A DNA stretch of 64,000 bases from Ricinus communis (Eukaryota > Streptophyta > Magnoliopsida > Malpighiales > Euphorbiaceae), in contig NC_063263.1 of assembly GCF_019578655.1 (NCBI RefSeq), positions 17,855,001 through 17,919,000 of the forward strand, written 5' to 3'. The translations under genes were made by a program, and so were the position numbers. Positions 57,163 to 64,000 of the stretch are shown here, piece by piece (within the stretch, counting starts at the first letter, position 1; each line of letters starts with the position of its first letter). The notes below the pieces were generated by a model, which was given only the letters and a program-made list of their open reading frames with translations, was not told where the DNA came from and did not search any database.

Positions 57163-60100
57163 TCAACTGTACAAGGCGGCAATCTTACATGAGATTTCCA
57201 ACAAATTTACATCTTTTCCTGGATTTTCCCATTGAACAAGTTCCTGAATTCCCTTCTGAAGCTCTCTTGCCTCTTTTATGAAATTGTTCATACAAAAGCC
57301 AAGAGCACCTAAATTTAAGACCATTTGGCTTTTCTGCTCCTTGTCTTCAACTGCATGCAACTTATCTACAACTTCTTTTGAATGTTGAAGATAAGAATGC
57401 ATGATGCTCCCTATCTCATCCTCTTCATTTGGACCCGAAATCCTAAAAATGTTCGAGTTTGGTTTGTTTCCTAACTCAGGATCATAAGAGAGTTTTCTAT
57501 TTTCAAGTTCCTTGTCAAGAAATGTTAGGGACTTGAGTAAAGTGACATCCTCTAAACATTTAATTAGGGAACCAACCATTTCTTTGAAAAGCTCAAGGTC
57601 ACCATCTAGTTTATTAACAAATTCTTTCCAAGAAGCCCCATATTTTTGTGATTCTTGTTGAAGGAATCCAACAGCATGAGCACTAAAAAGTAGAAGATCC
57701 ACCATCTTTGACAAAGACCCAAAAAGCTTACCATAGCAAGCACTATGGAAAGGCAAAAACCAGAAGTTGGGCTCCACCTCAGCTTCTCCAATGAATTTCT
57801 TTAGCTCACTAACTTCCAATTTTAGTCTCCTTTGGTTCTCTACTAACAAATTGGCTTCAAGGCTTATTGAGCCAATGCAAGCAGATAATGACCCTAAGCT
57901 CTTAGTAAGTTGAACTTTGGCCAGTGATGCTGCTCTTGTTGGTTGAAGTATAAGTTCCACCATAATTGAACATGATAACCCAATGAAAGTTTCAGTAATT
58001 CTTGCTATAGCAAATTCACTTGGAGGACCAAAACCTTTCCTGCCCAAAATTAGTACGGCACCAATAGCAGCAGAAATTCCACCAGCTTGGCCGTACATTC
58101 TGCTCCGCCTTAGAAAACTGGTAAGAATGAACCAAGGAAGAAGAGATAGGAACCTTATTGGCATGAATCTTTCAAAGACAAAACAACCCAATACTCCATA
58201 TACAGTTCCTAACACTGTCCCCTGAGCTTTAACATTGGCTACTTTGAATGTTGCCTCTCTTGATGCAGCTAGACTAATGGCTACTGGAAGTCCTGACCAG
58301 AAACCATTTTCTTTGCTGTATAACAAACCGAAAAGGATTGCAAGGCCTAAAGAAAGAGAACATTTGAAAGCTGGCATAAGCCTTTTGCTTCTTACATTCA
58401 TTGCCCAATTGGTCCAGATACTGTCCAAGAAACTGTTTTTCTTGCTTGAAGTGGTTGATCCTTCACTTTCTTGTTTTGAAGAGGTTTGTTTTGGTAATGG
58501 TTTGCAATGGAGGAGTTTCATGCAGAATAAGAAGAAAAGAGAGGATAAATCTTGGGTGGCCTTTGGGATTGTTTGAAGAGTTTGGAGGGACTCGATTATC
58601 GTTTCAGCTTTTGATTCCGGAACAGTCAGAGAATCACAAGGCAAACAGTTCTTTATTTGTTTCAGGGTCAGGCTAACATGTTCCTCTAATTGTAGGCTTT
58701 CTTTGGTCTCTCCTTCCGCCATTTTCACCGGAAATGAAGAGATGCCAGTTAAAGCCATTTCCATTCCTTTCAATGGTATCTCCAGTTCTTGCAATTTCTC
58801 TCCAGGATTCATGTAATAATTCCTCAAAAATTTGAATGGAAGTCTTTCCCATTTCATGCTTCCCTATTAACAATCAAAGAAACAAATTAGCAAAACAAAT
58901 TTACCGTATATATTTCACATAAAAATCTAGCTATAGCTTGCACTTGTAATACTGCTTACTTGATAGCGTTTAATATTTTGAAGAAGTTTGGTTCCAGCAC
59001 TAGCCAATAATTTAGCCTGAGAGATAGACGATAATGCCAAGGCACCATCTTCTGCAGCAAATGCTTTCACATAAAGCTTCAGTCTCTTGGAAGCATTTTC
59101 AGCAAGCAGCTTGCAATTCTCTTTCACCTGAAAGACGTTAATTAGTACATCAGAATATGGTGGATGGATGGCATGTGATGAATAGTGGACTATGTCCCAC
59201 TGTTTTATACATGATTCTAGAATATGTTTTTGGTACCTCACATGTACTCCTAACAAAAACCAAATGTTTTCGATACTATCATTATAATGATCAATGTTAT
59301 CCTAGACTTAGGATAATTTGCAACTGACGTAGGATCCACTTTAATATCAGCAGTTTCCACACTATGTGACTTGTGAGTCACGTTGGTTTTTCCTTATATG
59401 CTCGGCACTTGGCAATACATTAACGTAACAAAAATAGACTTGTCTTCCTTATAATGACTCCAGGTGTTACAGTTAGCAGATTTTCATCGAAAAACTCAGA
59501 AAGGATAGAGAGTACTGACTTCAACTTTTACTTAAGTCTCTTGATAAGAAGAGAAAATAATGGAAAAAGATTATATATACTCAGTTAATGCATGTATGCA
59601 TATATTAGTTAAATGAATGAATATTGAATAAAGGAAGTAATTACCTCCCAACAGGCCAATCTTGGATATGGTAACAACAAGGCAAGCATACAAGCTAAAA
59701 CTCCAACGGCAGTACTAGCCGCAACATGCAAAGGATGCATGATTGGTTGAGTATGAACGCCATTGATAAAAGCAATCACGTACACGATAACAATTTGACC
59801 TAATGCAATTCTTTTAGCTATCAAATGAGTCCCTTCAGGAAGTGCAACAACAAAAGCACCTAAAGCAACTGCCAAAGATATAGTGCCACTAGTGAACCGG
59901 GCTGGACCAATCAACCACAGGCTCAACATAGCAGGACCCAAACTCTGAAACGTGGCATAGAGTGCTAACCAGCAACCGTGAAGTGTGTCACCGAAAGTTG
60001 CATCAGTAACTATAAGTATCACAGTCACATAAGAAAATGCTGGGAAGGCTATTTGTTGGTGGAGAAATGATGGTCCGTAGAGCGTGAGACAACCCACTAT

Positions 60101-60193
60101 TGTACATGCCAGCCCTGTTCTGAAGGCGGTGGCTAGACACCACCGCCAGGCGGCTCGGGTGTGATCGGCCGGAGGATTAGTTAGGTTTGGCAT
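57163..60193 (-). CDS. FUSC-family membrane protein (aromatic acid exporter-like)
   Basis: Three exons (60193-59645, 59127-58960, 58863-57163) join in phase to 805 aa. The N-terminal third (residues about 20-183) has around six membrane segments (for example GLACTIVGCLTLYG, ISLAVALGAFVVALP, IVIVYVIAFINGV). A soluble helical part follows (about 184-390). The second membrane block of the fusaric-acid-resistance/ArAE type comes next (about 392-560, with FWSGLPVAISLAASREATFK and ANVKAQGTVLGTVYGVLG). A helical C-terminal soluble domain closes it. This two-block layout and length are those of plant FUSC proteins often annotated as p-hydroxybenzoate efflux pump subunits. The bacterial relatives export aromatic acids; the plant substrate is not known to me. 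The first exon ATG gives MPNLTNPPADHTRAAWRWCL, the usual start. The gene appears intact. Confidence 0.92.
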
Positions 60194-62358
60194 TATTACG
60201 CAGAAGAAGAAGGAAATGTTTTAAGATTTTAGAATGTAAAGTAAAGATTACAGGAATGAGACGAGGGGTTTGGTGAGGGAGATGGGGGGTTTATGTAAAG
60301 GAGAATTCTCCGAAATGGAAATTCAGAACCACGTATTAAGGTAATATGGGACCCATATGTTGTGGTCTCTTGGTGTTAGTGGGATGATGCCAGATTTTTC
60401 TAAATTTTCAGAATGCACTTCTTGTACTGAAAGTACTTGGTGAATGAATAGGAATGATATATATTTAACATATATGGTTTTAGTGGAATTAATTCTAACA
60501 GTAGTGGCTCAGCTAAATTTAATTAAGAGCCGATTTACGACTTAATTAGGTTTCTTTAATTATTGAGCATAATTAATTACAAGAACAGGACAGTTTACCT
60601 TCAGAAATTACCGATAGGAAAAAAAAGCAACATCGCTATAGAGTGTATACAATGCTAAATAAATGGCATATAATTATGCTGGGTATAAGTTTTAAGTATT
60701 TGTACAATTGATACAAATATTCTTCATTAATTGACATAGGCATCATCATCTGTATTATGTTTCTATCTTTTTAATTTTGAAATTCCAGCTTTCATTAAAG
60801 TTTAACAAAGATATTTAAAAAGAAAACAATTAAAATTGATGATATTTATCAAATTTATTAAATATATATAATTAAAACTGGCTTATGAAGAAATTGAAAA
60901 AGAAATACTACTTATTGGTAATATGAATGGGATAGAATTCCTTTTATTTGTTAGGGTGTTATTATAAGTTCCCTGGTTGCTTAAATGATCCACTCACCAA
61001 CCCACAAAGTAAAGCGGACTGTAGGAATAAATTATAGATTACCTTCTCCGCTAGAATTACAAACCTATAATTAATTCGAAAATCTGATTTTTTTTTGTTA
61101 ATTTTCAACTAATTTCATGTCTTCTATAAAGAAAAATAAAAACTAATTTCATGTCTAAGATAAGACAACGTACTTTTACTTTATATATGATTAATTACTA
61201 GTTTATTCCGCCGAAAGATTACTGCTAAAACATAAAGTTTAATCCTTCTTTTCCTTTGGAAAATGCCTTAAAACTGTGCACTTGTTTCATGGGATTTTAA
61301 TTGTTATTTGAATTACGTGAAATTTGAATATCTAAATGTAAGAGACAGATCTTAGTAAATTTTTCTCTTGTTTTACATAAGAAAATAATTTTTTTTTAAT
61401 CGGTTGTCTAATTAAATTCCAAGAATATTAATTGATCCTATAAGAATTAACATACGATTAATAGATCATGGAATAAAAATGAGAGAATGTCTCAAGAAGA
61501 ATGGAAATGAATTCCAAACGCCTGATTTTCAAAGAATATAATACTATCTTATTTAACTAAAATTATATAACAATTTTATATAAATATATATATTCATTTG
61601 TTTATATTCTACATCCTACTAAAGTTATTAAATTTATTAAGAAGTTATCCAACTAAAACTTAAGATGGTTAAATAAAATTTTCAAAAAAAATTAATATTA
61701 GTTATTTATCAGCGTATCATACAACTGTTGTTATTATTCTAATTATAAATTAAATATAAAATAAGTTCATATAAAAGATCTATAGATGTACCAATATTTT
61801 CTAATAATTTATATGATGTTAGAATATGATTATAAGTTAAAATATAATTAAGTTTTTTTATTAATAAAATTTCTCATCTTTTAAGAATTTATTAATGTAA
61901 TAAATTTAAAATTTAATTTAAGAATATCTATTAATTGATTTATTAATTTATATAAAATTAATGCTACAAATATAATTATTATGCTATATTTTTTCAGATT
62001 AGGAATTATGTATGATTTTGGAGAACTATAACTTATTAGTTAATATATTAATTATGTAATAAGTATAAAAAATTAAAAATTAGCGTAATATTAATGTGTC
62101 AAAATAAATACACATATAAAAAAATTGTATATATAAAAAAGAAGCAACCATATGAAATTTTTTGTGTCTTGATTTAATGCTATATATAATCAATATTAGT
62201 AATATAATTGATATACTATTTTTAGGATAGAATATATTGTGTGACTAAAAATTAATTTATTAATTAATTTAATATTAAAAATATAATTAAGATATATATT
62301 TTTCAAAATGAGAATCATTATTTAATTAAAAATAATCTATTGATAAATAAATAAATAA

Positions 62359-62469
<111 letters not shown>

Positions 62470-63054
62470 ATGAATAAATACACATATTAAAATCTTTTTA
62501 TGTTTGAAAACTTATAAATAGATTCTTAATACTTCGCATATAAAATAGGAAATACGGGTGACAAAAAATGGAGTATTAAACTTTTTTAACTTGAGACTCC
62601 GATAATTATGAAAAAGAGGGAACGCTATATCTAACTCAAATATATTAAATGAAACTTAAAACTAATTTTTAATATTTTTAACAAAATCACATTCGGTTTA
62701 TGTTATTTTTTAAACTTAGTGACAAGATGATTCACCATCAATTTTTACACATAAAGATAGAAGCCGCTAACCAATCAAATTAATATCTGTTTTATTCTCA
62801 TTATCATGCATAAGAACTTGAGATCCATAATTTCGTAAAATATCTTTCTTTTAAAACTTAAACTCGAGGATATATCAGTAGCATATGGTAAACAATAAAA
62901 TGGTTAGCCAATGGTTCTGTGTTCTTATTGATGCATCATTATCTTCTATGAATAAATGTAGGATTAATGGAAATCTAGGACACAATCTAGGATAGAGTTT
63001 TTTAATAATGCCCAACAGCCAAACTTGGCGAGCCAACTACCCAGCCAAGTCAAG

Positions 63055-63106
63055 TCGAGCAAAATCTCAAAGCAAAATCTCAAATCTCAAAGCAAAATCT
63101 CAAAGA
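63055..63106. repeat. Short tandem repeat of AAATCTCAAAGC-like units
   Basis: AAATCTCAAAGCA recurs with small spacing changes four times. No function is evident. Confidence 0.7.
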
Positions 63107-64000
63107 AAGGGTATGTAATGAATTACTGAGTAGTTTCCGAGAAACACGAGTCATTTCTACCAGGTAAAACACACAAATTAAATTAAAATAATGCCCACAT
63201 CAAATACAGAAATGTCAAAGTGGGTTATCCCTAGATTTCCACTTAAACTTGTTTTTGGTTCTGCTTCTTCTAAAATTGGTGTTCTTTGAAGAGAAGGAAG
63301 GGTCAGTAGGGCATAGTTGATGTAAGTTCTTGTCAAAATAAAAATGATATTTATTAGTGCATCAAGTTAGTTAAAGCAAGAGAAAAAAAAAAAAAAAGAA
63401 TAGAAAAGCTATTTCTCCTTTTATATATATACACACATATATATGCAATAAAAATTTCTTTAATATCCAAGTCCGTTAAAGGAATATAGTCATCACCCTC
63501 CTTTTCCTGTTTCTAAAATTTAGGTGCCCTAAATTTTGCTTACGTAGTTGAAGAAGCATGAAGAAAATTTGACATGCTTGCTTATGCCAAGGGGTTATAA
63601 TGGAGAGAGCACATAAAAGATGCACAGGCGCAATACACATAACAGCCGTATGCACAAACTTTGTGTAGCATGACATCAAAAGAAAGTTAGGTCATAAATA
63701 AAGGATTTTTTTGTTTGAAAGATCATACTGCTATTTACTAGTGTACTTATATGACTGTATTTGGTGGGCAGCCATGCGAGAACGTGGGGACAGATTAATT
63801 GACTTGTCTTGATATTGAAGAAATTGGACCCTTTACTAATGCCTTTCACATTCAAAATATTTAGTTTATCCTATCATCATCAATATTGTTTTTAAGTATA
63901 GACACTGACAAAACCATGTTTTTCACCAACTTATTGCATCCCCCTGTAAAATCTGTTCTATTTAGTTGTTTAGCTAGAAAGACATGAGCAACCAGTTAGC

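Noticed and set aside
57983..58676. Plus-strand frames of 80-113 codons inside the FUSC gene
   Set aside because: They are antisense shadows of the 567-codon third exon on the minus strand.
63055..63106. Possible CRISPR-like array of AAATCTCAAAGC units
   Set aside because: Units are too short and unspaced, and the genome is eukaryotic; it is a simple tandem repeat.

Overview
This window is AT-rich nuclear DNA from a flowering plant, most likely a eudicot. The signs are split genes with GT-AG introns, five single nuclear-type tRNA genes, a caulimovirid-type pararetrovirus relic, Ty1/copia and Ty3/gypsy LTR elements, L1-type LINEs and long TA microsatellites. I cannot name the species from sequence alone. 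Malpighiales is a guess from the look of the proteins.

Layout: 0.5-1.7 kb is a non-coding element with long terminal inverted repeats. tRNA-Cys lies at 4.3 kb and tRNA-Val at 8.1 kb (minus strand), just upstream of a five-exon ALY/REF mRNA-export factor gene (8.35-10.44 kb, plus). An eleven-exon gene for a 363-aa protein that I do not recognise lies convergently at 12.8-16.8 kb (minus). At 18.3-20.3 kb is a decayed gene for an RPA70-like single-strand DNA-binding protein (minus). At 21.5-27.1 kb is a broken endogenous pararetrovirus of petuvirus-like organisation. From 28.8 to 36.6 kb is a transposon nest: a LINE fragment split by a copia element (157-bp LTRs, 5-bp target duplication ATATT) and, about 100 bp further on, by a gypsy-type element without pol (TSD CATGA/CACGA).

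The second half holds three housekeeping or metabolic genes: a 56-aa mitochondrial ATP synthase 6-kDa subunit (37.8-39.2 kb, plus), a cytosolic-type UDP-glucuronate decarboxylase with 12 coding exons (40.7-44.9 kb, minus), and a FUSC-family (aromatic acid exporter-like) membrane protein of 805 aa in three exons (57.2-60.2 kb, minus). tRNA-His (49.1 kb) is followed at once by a truncated LINE and an inverted copy of the tRNA 3' end. tRNA-Gly (52.5 kb, minus) and tRNA-Asp (55.9 kb) stand alone. The rest is AT-rich intergenic DNA with short tandem duplications and microsatellites.

The genes do not form a functional cluster: export factor, ATP synthase, nucleotide-sugar enzyme and transporter are ordinary neighbours in a plant genome. 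Exon boundaries were worked out by hand from reading frame, splice sites and family conservation. In every model the phases agree across all junctions. I found no convincing new biological system. The most interesting points are the viral relic, the nested transposons with intact target duplications and a rearranged LTR, the RPA-like relic, and the tRNA-His/LINE junction.
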